A stretch of 64,000 bases of DNA from JABDIP01 sp965250245 (GTDB lineage Bacteria > Pseudomonadota > Alphaproteobacteria > DSM-16000 > Inquilinaceae). Position 1 is the first letter of the stretch. Each line of letters begins with the position of its first letter. Below, one piece after another: positions 16,234 to 23,991 of the stretch. Made by a program: the position numbers and the translations under genes. Location of the stretch: assembly GCA_965250245.1 (NCBI GenBank), contig OZ252296.1:4774001-4838000 (forward strand), given 5' to 3'. Under the pieces are notes generated by a model. The model was not told the DNA's origin and ran no database searches. It saw only the letters and a program-made list of their open reading frames with translations.

Positions 16234-16770
16234 TCAGCGCGGGGCCAGCACCATGACCATCTGGCGGCCTTCCATCTTCGGCATCTGCTCGACCTTGGCC
16301 ATCTCGTCGAGCTCCTCTCGGACCCGGACAAGCACGTTCATGCCGAGCTCCTGATGCGCCATCTCACGGCCGCGGAAGCGGAGCGTGACCTTGACCTTGT
16401 CGCCCTCGCCGATGAACCGGCGGGCGTTGCGCATCTTCACCTCGTAGTCGTGGCTGTCGATGTTGGGGCGGAGCTTGATCTCCTTGACGTCGACGGTCTT
16501 CTGCTTTTTGCGGGCCTCGTTTTTCTTTTTCTGGGCCTCGTATTTGTACTTGCCGTAATCAAGGACCTTGCAGACCGGCGGTTCCGCGCCGGGCGACACC
16601 TCGACAAGGTCCAGCCCGACTTCCTCCGCGGCCCACAGCGCCTCGCGCAGCGGCACCACGCCTACCATGTTGTTATCAGCGTCGATCAGACGCACCTGCG
16701 TGACATCGATCTCGGTATTGACCCGCGGCCCTTCCCGGGTCGGGGGTGCGTTATGGGGTGGTCTGGCGAT
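16234..16770 (-). CDS. infC: Translation initiation factor IF-3, non-canonical AUC start
   Basis: 178 residues if read from the ATC codon at 16768-16770. Homology requires this: the codons between 16770 and the first GTG (16695) encode ARPPHNAPPTREGPRVN and then TEIDVTQVRLID, which is the conserved IF3 N-terminus. No ATG or GTG precedes them in frame, and AGAGGAG lies about 10 nt upstream of the ATC. Starting at 16695 would give only 153 residues and lose the first strand. IF3 binds the 30S subunit and checks the start codon; AUU/AUC starts let it repress its own mRNA. It follows thrS by 29 bp. Confidence 0.93.
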   Translation of the reverse strand: MARPPHNAPPTREGPRVNTEIDVTQVRLIDADNNMVGVVPLREALWAAEEVGLDLVEVSPGAEPPVCKVLDYGKYKYEAQKKKNEARKKQKTVDVKEIKLRPNIDSHDYEVKMRNARRFIGEGDKVKVTLRFRGREMAHQELGMNVLVRVREELDEMAKVEQMPKMEGRQMVMVLAPR

Positions 16771-16799
16771 AAAAAGGGTACTCCTCTGGAAATGGTGCC

Positions 16800-18782
16800 C
16801 TACGTCCCCGCGATCGGCGCATCGATCGGGGACCGCACCTCGGATTGAAGTGTATTGAGCGCCTGATCCAGGGCAAGGATTTCTTGTGCCTTGCCGCCCA
16901 GACGCCGCATTGCGACCGTCCGCTCATCGGCCTCGCGCTTGCCGACGACCAGCATGACCGGGATCTTCTTGTGGCTGTGCTCGCGGATCTTGTAGTTGAT
17001 CTTCTCGTTTCGGAGATCGGCCTCGGCGCGGATGCCGGCGGCCTCCAGCGCCGCCAGCACCTCTTCGGCATAGGCGTCGCTGTCCTGGGTGATGGTCGCC
17101 ACCACCACCTGCACCGGCGACAGCCACAAGGGCAGGCGGCCGGCGTAATGCTCGATCAGCACCCCGATGAAGCGCTCCAGCGAGCCCAGGATCGCCCGGT
17201 GCAGCATGACCGGGCGGTGCTTGGCGCCGTCCTCGCCGATATAGGTGGCGTCCAGGCGTTCGGGAAGCACGAAATCGAGCTGCAGCGTGCCGCACTGCCA
17301 TTCCCTACCGATCGCGTCGCGCAGCACGAATTCCAGCTTCGGCCCGTAGAAGGCGCCCTCGCCGGGGTTGAGCTTGTATTCCAGGCCGCTGGCGTCGACC
17401 GCCGCCTTCAGCGCCGCCTCCGCGCGGTCCCAGGTCGCGTCGTCGCCGGCCCGCACCGGCGGCCGATCGGCGAAATTGACCAGCACGTCGTCGAAGCCGA
17501 AATCGGCATACATGCGCATCAGCAGCTTGCAGAACGCGATGCTCTCGCCGGTGATCTGGTCCTCGGTGCAGAAGATATGCGCGTCGTCCTGCACGAAGGC
17601 CCGCACCCGCATCAACCCGTGCAGGGCGCCGGACGGCTCGTTGCGGTGGCAGGAACCGAACTCGGCCATGCGGATCGGCAGGTCGCGATAGCTCTTGATG
17701 CCCTGGCGGAAGATCTCGACATGGCAGGGGCAGTTCATCGGCTTCAGGGCGAGGTTCTTGTCGTCCTCGTCGGGGATGACGAACATCGCCTCGCGGAACT
17801 TGTCCCAGTGGCCCGAGCGCTCCCACAGGGTGCGGTCGACCAGCTGCGGCGTGCGGACCTCCTCATAGCCGGCGTCGCTCACCCGGCGGCGTACATATTC
17901 CTCGGCGGTGCGATAGAGGGTCCAGCCCTTGGGGTGCCAGAAGACGCTGCCGGCCGCTTCCTCCTGGAGGTGGAACAGGTCCATCTCGCGGCCCAGACGC
18001 CGGTGGTCGCGGCGCTCGGCCTCCTCCAGGCGCTGCAGATGGGCCTTCAACTCCTTCTCGTCGCGCCAGGCGGTGCCGTAGATCCGCTGCAGCATGGCGT
18101 TGCGGTGGTCACCACGCCAATAGGCGCCGGCCACCTTCATCAGCTTCACGCCCTTGCCGACATGGCCAGTCGAGGGCATGTGCGGGCCTCGGCAGAGGTC
18201 CAGCCACTTGCCCTGGCGATAGATCGAGATGACCTCGCTCTCTGGCAAATCCGCAATGAGTTCAGACTTGTAGTGCTCGCCATGCATCTCAAAATGCGCG
18301 ATCGCCTTGGTGCGCTCCCATTCCTCGCGGACAAATGGTTCGTCACGGGCGATGATCTTGGCCATCTCCGCCTCGATCTTCTCCAGATCGTCGGTGGAGA
18401 AGGGTTCGTCGCGGGCGAAGTCGTAATAGAAGCCGTCGGCGATCGCCGGGCCGATCGTCACCTGGGTGCCGGGATAAAGCGCCTGCACCGCCTCGGCCAT
18501 CACATGGGCGGCGTCGTGTCGGATCAGCTCCAGCGCTTCTTCCGACTTGCGGGTGATGATCGAGACCTCGGCATCGGCGTCGATGCGGGTCGCCAGATCC
18601 TTCACCGCGCCGCCGATGGCCACGGCGATCGCGGCACGCGCCAGCCCCGGGCCGATATCGGCGGCGATCTCCGCCCCGGTAACCGGTCCGTCGAAGCTGC
18701 GTGTGCTGCCATCCGGCAGGGTGATGGTCACAGGGGCGCCCGCACCAGCGGACCCGCCCTTGGCCGTAGCGGCGTCGTTCAT
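16800..18782 (-). CDS. thrS: Threonine--tRNA ligase
   Basis: 660 residues from ATG (CAT 18780-18782), with GAGGGAC upstream; a frame extending to 18806 is less likely. It has an N-terminal TGS domain (about 15-75), the editing domain with the zinc-like HDAAH at 89-93 and CRGPHMPSTGHV, the class II catalytic core with the zinc cysteine in MNCPCHVEIF, and a C-terminal anticodon domain. The enzyme charges tRNA-Thr and hydrolyses Ser-tRNA-Thr. It is cotranscribed with infC. Confidence 0.98.
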   Translation of the reverse strand: MNDAATAKGGSAGAGAPVTITLPDGSTRSFDGPVTGAEIAADIGPGLARAAIAVAIGGAVKDLATRIDADAEVSIITRKSEEALELIRHDAAHVMAEAVQALYPGTQVTIGPAIADGFYYDFARDEPFSTDDLEKIEAEMAKIIARDEPFVREEWERTKAIAHFEMHGEHYKSELIADLPESEVISIYRQGKWLDLCRGPHMPSTGHVGKGVKLMKVAGAYWRGDHRNAMLQRIYGTAWRDEKELKAHLQRLEEAERRDHRRLGREMDLFHLQEEAAGSVFWHPKGWTLYRTAEEYVRRRVSDAGYEEVRTPQLVDRTLWERSGHWDKFREAMFVIPDEDDKNLALKPMNCPCHVEIFRQGIKSYRDLPIRMAEFGSCHRNEPSGALHGLMRVRAFVQDDAHIFCTEDQITGESIAFCKLLMRMYADFGFDDVLVNFADRPPVRAGDDATWDRAEAALKAAVDASGLEYKLNPGEGAFYGPKLEFVLRDAIGREWQCGTLQLDFVLPERLDATYIGEDGAKHRPVMLHRAILGSLERFIGVLIEHYAGRLPLWLSPVQVVVATITQDSDAYAEEVLAALEAAGIRAEADLRNEKINYKIREHSHKKIPVMLVVGKREADERTVAMRRLGGKAQEILALDQALNTLQSEVRSPIDAPIAGT

Positions 18783-18849
18783 GTCATGTCCCTCAGCGGG
18801 CGGCACTCTATGGCCGCCCGTGGCCGAGTCAAGTCAGGTAAGAAACTTG

Positions 18850-20031
18850 TCATGCGACGGCCTTGGCCGTCTCTGCCGCCCGGTTGGTCAGAAGCTCGTC
18901 ATAGATCGCCAGGACGTCGGCGCACATGCGCTCGCGGCTGAAATTCGCCGACACATGGGCGATCGCCCGCTGCGCCATGGAACTGCGCTGGTATTCGTTG
19001 AGATCGAGCGCCTTGGTCAGCGCCTGGGCCAGGGCGGCCGGGTTGTCCGGCGGCACCAGCCAGCCGGTCTCGCCATCGATGATGGTCTCCGCCGTGGCGC
19101 CGATATTGGTGGCGATCACCGGCCGGCCCAGCGCCTGGGCCTCGACCACAGTGCGCCCGAACCCTTCCGGCTCGACGGAAGCGCTGACCACCACGTCGGA
19201 CAGTTTGTAGGCGGCGGCCATATCGTCGCAATGGTCGGTCAGGTGCACCACCGCCTGCAGCCCCAGCTTGGCGACCTGGCCCTCCAGCTCGCGGCGATAG
19301 GCGGTGCGGCCCTGGTCGTCGCCGACGATCAGGCAGCGGATGTCGGTGCGACCAAGCTCGGCCAGCGCCTTCATCAGCACCACATGGCCCTTCAGCCGGG
19401 TCAGCCGCGCCGGCATCAGGATGACCGGCATGCCGTCCTCCAGACGCCACTCCGTCACCAGCTTGATAACCCGGGCCGGGCTGACCGCCTCCGGGGTGAA
19501 GATCTCCAGGTCGACGCCGCGCGGCACCACCCGGACCTTGCCGGCGTCGACGTTGTAGGTCTGCTGGATGTGCTGACCGATGTAGTCGGAGATCGCGATC
19601 ACCCGGTCGCTGCGCACCATGACCGAGTTGTAGATCTTCTTCAGCGGGTTGCTGGCCCCGTAGACGCCGTGGAACGTGGTCACGAAGGGGATGCGGCAGC
19701 GCCGGCTGGCGGACAGCGCGCTCCATGCCGGGGCGCGGCTACGGGCGTGGATCAGGTCGACGCCCTCCTCGCGGATCAGCTTGACCAGCCGGCCGACATT
19801 GGCGCGGATGCGGAACGGGCTCTTGCTGTCCATCGGCAGCTCGATGTGCCGGGCGCCGACCCGCGGCAATTCGCGCGTCATCGCGCCGCCCGACGACGCC
19901 ACCAGCGCCGTGCCGCCATGGGCGACGATCGCCGCGGCCACATCGATGCAGCCGCGCTCCGCGCCGCCGGTCTGCAGGCTGGGAAGCACCTGCAGGACCA
20001 CCGGGCCGTTCGATTTGTCTGTGCTGGTCAC
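18850..20031 (-). CDS. GT-B glycosyltransferase, family 4 type
   Basis: 393 residues from GTG (CAC 20029-20031). The N-terminal Rossmann half begins VLQVLPSLQTGGAERG, a typical GT4 donor-side glycine loop; the C-terminal half has PARLTRLKGHVVLMKAL and the nucleotide-sugar motif EPEGFGRTVVEAQALGRPVI with the two conserved glutamates (E-x7-E). It transfers a sugar from a nucleotide donor, likely to a cell-envelope glycan at the cytoplasmic face. It lies 67 bp upstream of thrS on the same strand. The acceptor is unknown. Confidence 0.92.
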   Translation of the reverse strand: MTSTDKSNGPVVLQVLPSLQTGGAERGCIDVAAAIVAHGGTALVASSGGAMTRELPRVGARHIELPMDSKSPFRIRANVGRLVKLIREEGVDLIHARSRAPAWSALSASRRCRIPFVTTFHGVYGASNPLKKIYNSVMVRSDRVIAISDYIGQHIQQTYNVDAGKVRVVPRGVDLEIFTPEAVSPARVIKLVTEWRLEDGMPVILMPARLTRLKGHVVLMKALAELGRTDIRCLIVGDDQGRTAYRRELEGQVAKLGLQAVVHLTDHCDDMAAAYKLSDVVVSASVEPEGFGRTVVEAQALGRPVIATNIGATAETIIDGETGWLVPPDNPAALAQALTKALDLNEYQRSSMAQRAIAHVSANFSRERMCADVLAIYDELLTNRAAETAKAVA

Positions 20032-20084
20032 GGTGCTAACGTCGCGCCGCTGCGCGATGATGCAGCAACAAGAGGGTCTCCCGC

Positions 20085-20864
20085 ATGGGCGAATCGGCCG
20101 ACTTTAATACCTTATCTCTCGCGGACGGTGCCAGCATTGCGTTTCGGCAGAGCCCGGCAACCGAACCCGGCCTGCCGGGCGTCCTGTTCTGCGGCGGCTT
20201 CCGCTCGAACATGTCCGGCGGCAAGGCGCAATACCTGGAGGCGCGCTGCCGGGCGCGCGGCCAGGGCTTCCTGCGCTTCGACTACACCGGCCACGGCGCC
20301 TCCTCCGGCCGCTTCGAGAACGGCACGATCGGCGGCTGGCTCGGTGACACGCTGGCGGTGGTGGACCAGTTGACCGAAGGGCCGCAGGTGCTGGTCGGCT
20401 CGTCCATGGGCGGCTGGATCGCCACCCTGGCGGCCCTGGCCCGACCCGGGCGCGTGGCCGGCCTGCTCGGCATCGCCTCCGCGCCGGACTTCACCGAGGA
20501 CCTGATCTGGAACCGGCTGCCCGAGGCGCAGCGTGAAACCCTGACCCGCGACGGCATCCTGCTGCGGCCCTCGGACTATGACGACGCACCCGACCCGATC
20601 ACCCTGAGGCTGGTGGAGGAGGGCCGCGATCATCTGGTGCTGGGCGGCGCGGTCGCAGTGGAGGTGCCGGTGCGGCTGATCCACGGCATGGCGGATGCCG
20701 ACGTGCCTTGGCAGCAGAGCCTGCGCCTGGCCGAGCGCATCGCCTCGACGGATGTGCAGTTGCAGCTGGTCAAGGACGGCGCCCACCGCCTGTCGCGGCC
20801 CGCCGACCTGGCGCTTATCGATGACGCGCTGGCGCGGCTTTGCGCATGTATTCGCGACGGATAA
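20085..20864 (+). CDS. Alpha/beta hydrolase (ABHD10-like thioesterase type)
   Basis: 259 residues from ATG 20085. The nucleophile elbow GSSMGG places the catalytic Ser at 107; the Asp is in GMADADVPW and the His in DGAHRLS near the C-terminus. The N-terminal GFRSNMSGGKAQYLE and RFDYTGHGAS are shared with ABHD10-type serine hydrolases, some of which cleave acyl-thioesters. It is divergent from the glycosyltransferase. The exact substrate is not predicted. Confidence 0.88.
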   Translation: MGESADFNTLSLADGASIAFRQSPATEPGLPGVLFCGGFRSNMSGGKAQYLEARCRARGQGFLRFDYTGHGASSGRFENGTIGGWLGDTLAVVDQLTEGPQVLVGSSMGGWIATLAALARPGRVAGLLGIASAPDFTEDLIWNRLPEAQRETLTRDGILLRPSDYDDAPDPITLRLVEEGRDHLVLGGAVAVEVPVRLIHGMADADVPWQQSLRLAERIASTDVQLQLVKDGAHRLSRPADLALIDDALARLCACIRDG

Positions 20865-21183
20865 GGGCGCCGCTCCAGCCACGCCGGAACAGGACCAGCA
20901 ACACGATCCCGGGAACCGCGAGGACGCCGGCGAGGATGGCCAGCGCCTCGGCCAGGGGATAATGCAGGATCGCCAGCGTCTGCGGGTCCGCCAGGGCGGC
21001 AGGGATGTGCCGCCGGGCCGCCTGCTGGACGAAATCCAAATCCTGTGTCACGCGGCCGGCCAGGTAGTCGGCGGCGGACACATCGAACACCGGCACGCCG
21101 TTGATATGGGCGACGATGCCGTAGGACAGCACCAGGATCGCCGGGAACAACAGCACCCAGCCGATTGCGCGAACAACACCCAT
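20815..21183 (-). CDS. Small two-helix membrane protein, paralogue A
   Basis: About 122 residues from ATG (CAT 21181-21183). It has an N-terminal hydrophobic helix beginning VVRAIGWVLLFPAILVL and a second one near the C-terminus (EALAILAGVLAVPGIVLLVLF), with a soluble segment of about 60 residues between them and a basic tail. It resembles the next gene on the minus strand (21302-21628) in size, layout and in the R-x-IGWVLL start, so the pair is probably a duplication. Its 3' end overlaps the hydrolase on the other strand by 50 bp. Function unknown. Confidence 0.65.
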   Translation of the reverse strand: MGVVRAIGWVLLFPAILVLSYGIVAHINGVPVFDVSAADYLAGRVTQDLDFVQQAARRHIPAALADPQTLAILHYPLAEALAILAGVLAVPGIVLLVLFRRGWSGALIRREYMRKAAPARHR

Positions 21184-21301
21184 ATGCGGAAACCCCGATC
21201 GTCGCATCATGATGGCGTGACCTGCGTCGACGCCGTAGATGACAACGGCCGGGACGGCCGTCCTATTCCCGGATTGTCGAAGGGTCTTCCGGTGAACGCG
21301 G

Positions 21302-21628
21302 TCAGCGCATCAAACGGCGGCGGCGGCGGCGGAACAGGCTGACCATCAGCAGGCCCGGAACCGCGAACGCGGCGAGGACGACGCCGAGCCCGCCGGCGAT
21401 CGGCCACAGCAGGATGTTGACGACGAAGGGATCCCAGACCGCCGGGTGCAAGTAGCGCTGGGTGATCGCCTGGGCCAGGTTCAGGCTGTCCTTGTCGGCC
21501 TTGAACCAGTACTCGCCGCCGGTCTCGGAAAAGATCGGCGTGCCGCCGATCAGCAGCACCACGGCAAAGATCAGTACCAGCGCGGCAAGAAGAAGCAGCA
21601 CCCAACCGATGCCGCGCAGGAACGCCAT
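21302..21628 (-). CDS. Small two-helix membrane protein, paralogue B
   Basis: About 108 residues from ATG (CAT 21626-21628). The layout equals that of the gene at 20815-21183: first helix from LRGIGWVLLLLAALVLIFAV, a central segment containing FSETGGEYWFKADKDSLNLA, then a second helix LGVVLAAFAVPGLLMVSLF and an Arg-rich tail. It is the upstream member of the pair. Function unknown; the central segment is probably periplasmic if both termini are cytoplasmic. Confidence 0.65.
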   Translation of the reverse strand: MAFLRGIGWVLLLLAALVLIFAVVLLIGGTPIFSETGGEYWFKADKDSLNLAQAITQRYLHPAVWDPFVVNILLWPIAGGLGVVLAAFAVPGLLMVSLFRRRRRRLMR

Positions 21629-21733
21629 CGTCCCGCCCCCAACGAAATGCGACTCGGCCGCATTAGACATGAGCCGCGCGGCCATTGCAAAACGCCTCCG
21701 ACCGCCCGGCGGCAAATTCCCGCCACGCAATTC

Positions 21734-21762
21734 TTGCGGAAGGCCGGTCCCATCAGTATCGT
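21734..21762 (+). promoter_or_regulatory. Promoter of tRNA-Ser
   Basis: TTGCGG (21734-21739) and TATCGT (21757-21762) are 17 bp apart and end 27 bp before the mature tRNA 5' end. Spacing and position fit a housekeeping promoter. Confidence 0.5.
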
Positions 21763-21789
21763 GCCGCCGCTTTCGCGTGCCCGTCCTGC

Positions 21790-21877
21790 GGAGGGATGGC
21801 CGAGCGGTTTAAGGCGCACGCCTGGAAAGCGTGTTGGGGGCAACCCCTCGCGGGTTCGAATCCCGCTCCCTCCGCCA
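21790..21877 (+). tRNA. tRNA-Ser (anticodon GGA)
   Basis: The acceptor stem GGAGGGA (21790-21796) pairs with TCCCTCC (21867-21873), followed by discriminator G and an encoded CCA at 21875-21877. The D-arm is GGCCGAGCGGTTTAAGGC, the anticodon loop has GGA at 21824-21826, a long variable arm (TTGGGGGCAACCCCTC) marks a class II tRNA, and the T-arm is GCGGGTTCGAATCCCGC. It reads UCC and UCU. No integrase or duplicated 3' end is seen nearby. Confidence 0.97.
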
Positions 21878-21956
21878 TCCTGCTTCGCGCAACGTGCTTC
21901 GCAGGATTTGGTGTGATGTCATCGAAATTGCCGTGCCATGCCCGCCGCGGGTGCGA

Positions 21957-22841
21957 TCACACCGCGTAGAACGCCGCACAGTTCCGGCCGAACACCCCCG
22001 CCATTTGATCCTCGTCCAGATCCGCGAGCAGCCTTTCATAGGCCCGCCAAATCTCCGCATAGCCGGATGTCAGGCTGTCGACCGGGAAGTTTGAGCCGAT
22101 CATGCAGCGGTCCGGGCCGAACTGCTCGAGCACCGTGTGCACGATCGGGGCGACCGACTCGGCGGTCCAGCCGGGCTCGAACATGCCCAGGCCACTCAGC
22201 TTGCAGACCAAGTTCGGGTTGGCGGAGAGCGGCGAGAGCTGGCTGGCCCAGAATTTCAGGCCCTCGGCCGAGCGATCGTGCGGCGAGCCGGCGTGGCAGA
22301 GGGCGACGCGCAGGTCCGGCATGCGCTCCAGCAGGCGGGCCATGGCGGCCATCTGTTCCGGCAGGAGCTGGAGATCGAACGACCAGCCGCGGGCCGCGAC
22401 CAGGCCCAACCCGCGTGCGAAGGCGGGGTCGTCGAGCAGCGAGCCGGTGCCGGTCTTGAGGTCCTCTTCGGCCGAGCGGCCGACGATCTGGCGGATGCCG
22501 CGCACCGTGGACAGATCCGAGAGGGCCTCCAACTGCGCCTCGACATCGTCTGCCGCCAGGTCGCAATGGGCGACCTGGGCGGCCGGGAAACGGCCTTCGC
22601 CGGGGCCATCATGGACCGACTGCACCCAGTGTGCCTCCTCCAGCCCGAAGGGCGTTCCGGCCTGGACGTGGATCGAGGCGGTGACCCCGACGGCCTCGGC
22701 GTCGCGTCGGAACTCCTCGACCAGGTAATCCCTTTGGATCGGTGTCGGGTCGCCGAAGAAACGGCGGACGCCGCGTGCCTCCAGCCAGGGGTAGGACACC
22801 GCGGACAGGTCCCAAAGATGGTGGTGGGAGTCCAGTCTCAT
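21957..22841 (-). CDS. Amidohydrolase-2 family hydrolase, lactonase type
   Basis: 294 residues from ATG (CAT 22839-22841). It begins MRLDSHHHLWD, the metal-binding HxH of the amidohydrolase-2 TIM barrel; ALCHAGSP provides a further His and SNFPVDSL the catalytic Asp. The best-known relatives hydrolyse lactones such as L-fucono- or L-rhamnono-lactone and 4-sulfomuconolactone. It is 39 bp downstream of the SnoaL-like gene on the minus strand and should be read from the LacI-type divergent promoter, so it belongs to the catabolic locus. Confidence 0.88.
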   Translation of the reverse strand: MRLDSHHHLWDLSAVSYPWLEARGVRRFFGDPTPIQRDYLVEEFRRDAEAVGVTASIHVQAGTPFGLEEAHWVQSVHDGPGEGRFPAAQVAHCDLAADDVEAQLEALSDLSTVRGIRQIVGRSAEEDLKTGTGSLLDDPAFARGLGLVAARGWSFDLQLLPEQMAAMARLLERMPDLRVALCHAGSPHDRSAEGLKFWASQLSPLSANPNLVCKLSGLGMFEPGWTAESVAPIVHTVLEQFGPDRCMIGSNFPVDSLTSGYAEIWRAYERLLADLDEDQMAGVFGRNCAAFYAV

Positions 22842-22880
22842 GGGTCCTCCGGTCTCAAGCGACGATTGCCGACTTGATGG

Positions 22881-23867
22881 TCATTCCAGTTCGGCCGCCA
22901 TGGCAACAAGGTCCACGCCCATCTGGTGGAACAACTCCAGATAATCGAGCAGCACCCAGTTCTCCATGATCCGTCCGCCGGCGCAGCGATAGAAGTCCAT
23001 CACGCGCAGGGTCAGCGATTTTCCGGTCGCCGGCACGCCAAGATAATCGCCCTGATGGGTCATGTTCATGGACGGCCAGCCGCCGACCGCCGCGTAATCG
23101 CCATCGCCGATCCGGCAATAGTGGTTGCCGCCGACCCGGTCGGGGAAGGCGACCAGGAAGGGCTCGCGATGGTCCTTCACGAAGCCGGACCAGCGGTAAT
23201 TGGAGCCGATTCCGCCCGGGCCGTACCACAGCATGTCCTCATTCCAATACCCTCCCTGGCCCGTCTGGCCCTCCGACAGGAAGGTCTCCGGATCGTAATG
23301 GGTGAGGTCGGCCAGCATGGCCTCGACCACATCCAGGGTGGCCTCGCCGCGTTCGCGATGGCCCGGCAGCACGCCATCATGGGTGGCGGGGCCGGGGAAC
23401 AGCATCTCGGTGCCCAGCATGCGCGGCAGCGGAAACCGCCCGGCCTGGCGCATCAGGTCGAGGAAATCGATGATCAGCCTGGCCTCGGCGATGCGGCCGC
23501 CCTCGATGCGGTAGAACTCGCCGGACCGCAGGAAGGCGAGGCTGTCGGTCGGGGCGATGCCGACCAGGGGTGACTTGAAGTTGCCGACATAGTGGGCCAC
23601 CGCCGCGACCCACTCGCCGCCGCCGCGCCGGTTCTGCCCGCCGATGAAGATCTCGTCGCGGCGCCGGACATGCGGCAGGGCCGTCCGCAGCGGACGGATC
23701 AGGCCGTCCAGAACCGCGTCGACGCCTTCGAGCCGGTTGATCGGGAACGCCACATCCCAAACCGTGTCCGGCGCCAGGGTCTCTCTCGCCAGGGCCGCCG
23801 ATTCATCCTCCGGGGCCGCGATCAGGCGATTCAGGAGGCCATGCGCCAGGGCGCGGACGTCCGACAT
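22881..23867 (-). CDS. Tandem SnoaL/NTF2-like protein
   Basis: 328 residues from ATG (CAT 23865-23867), with GGAG 9 bp upstream. Two SnoaL-like halves can be seen, each ending in a FYR-x-GGRI or equivalent stretch: FYRIEGGRIAEARLIIDFLDL near the middle and FYRCAGGRIMENWVLLDYLEL near the C-terminus. SnoaL-like folds bind or isomerise small hydrophobic or polar ligands; a catalytic role is not established. It is the first gene of the leftward arm of the divergent LacI-type promoter. Two other proteins of this kind occur at 28590 and 32271. Confidence 0.85.
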   Translation of the reverse strand: MSDVRALAHGLLNRLIAAPEDESAALARETLAPDTVWDVAFPINRLEGVDAVLDGLIRPLRTALPHVRRRDEIFIGGQNRRGGGEWVAAVAHYVGNFKSPLVGIAPTDSLAFLRSGEFYRIEGGRIAEARLIIDFLDLMRQAGRFPLPRMLGTEMLFPGPATHDGVLPGHRERGEATLDVVEAMLADLTHYDPETFLSEGQTGQGGYWNEDMLWYGPGGIGSNYRWSGFVKDHREPFLVAFPDRVGGNHYCRIGDGDYAAVGGWPSMNMTHQGDYLGVPATGKSLTLRVMDFYRCAGGRIMENWVLLDYLELFHQMGVDLVAMAAELE

Positions 23868-23889
23868 GTCGGGCTCCGGAAAGAATTTT

Positions 23890-23955
23890 GCATACGCTTG
23901 CAAAAATCCTTGCAAAGAACCTGCGTCCGTGTCTAGTCTTTTTGCAAGCGTATGC
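23890..23955. promoter_or_regulatory. Divergent promoter with 17-bp inverted-repeat LacI-type operators
   Basis: GCATACGCTTGCAAAAA at 23890-23906 and its exact reverse complement at 23939-23955 flank a 32-bp spacer. Each arm contains TTGCA-N2-CG-N2-TGCAA, the CG-centred near-palindrome typical of LacI-family operators. For the rightward direction TTGCAA (23910-23915) and TAGTCT (23934-23939), 18 bp apart, could be the promoter, with one operator just downstream. The arms lie 20-50 bp from the two divergent start codons. The LacI gene at 31249 is the likely regulator. Confidence 0.8.
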
Positions 23956-23991
23956 ATCCAGAGCTGCGCAGGCTCGCGACAGGGGGGAGCC

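Noticed and set aside
21790..21877. tRNA-Ser as an integration site of a genomic island
   Set aside because: No integrase, no direct repeat of the tRNA 3' end and no change in composition to the right of it were found.
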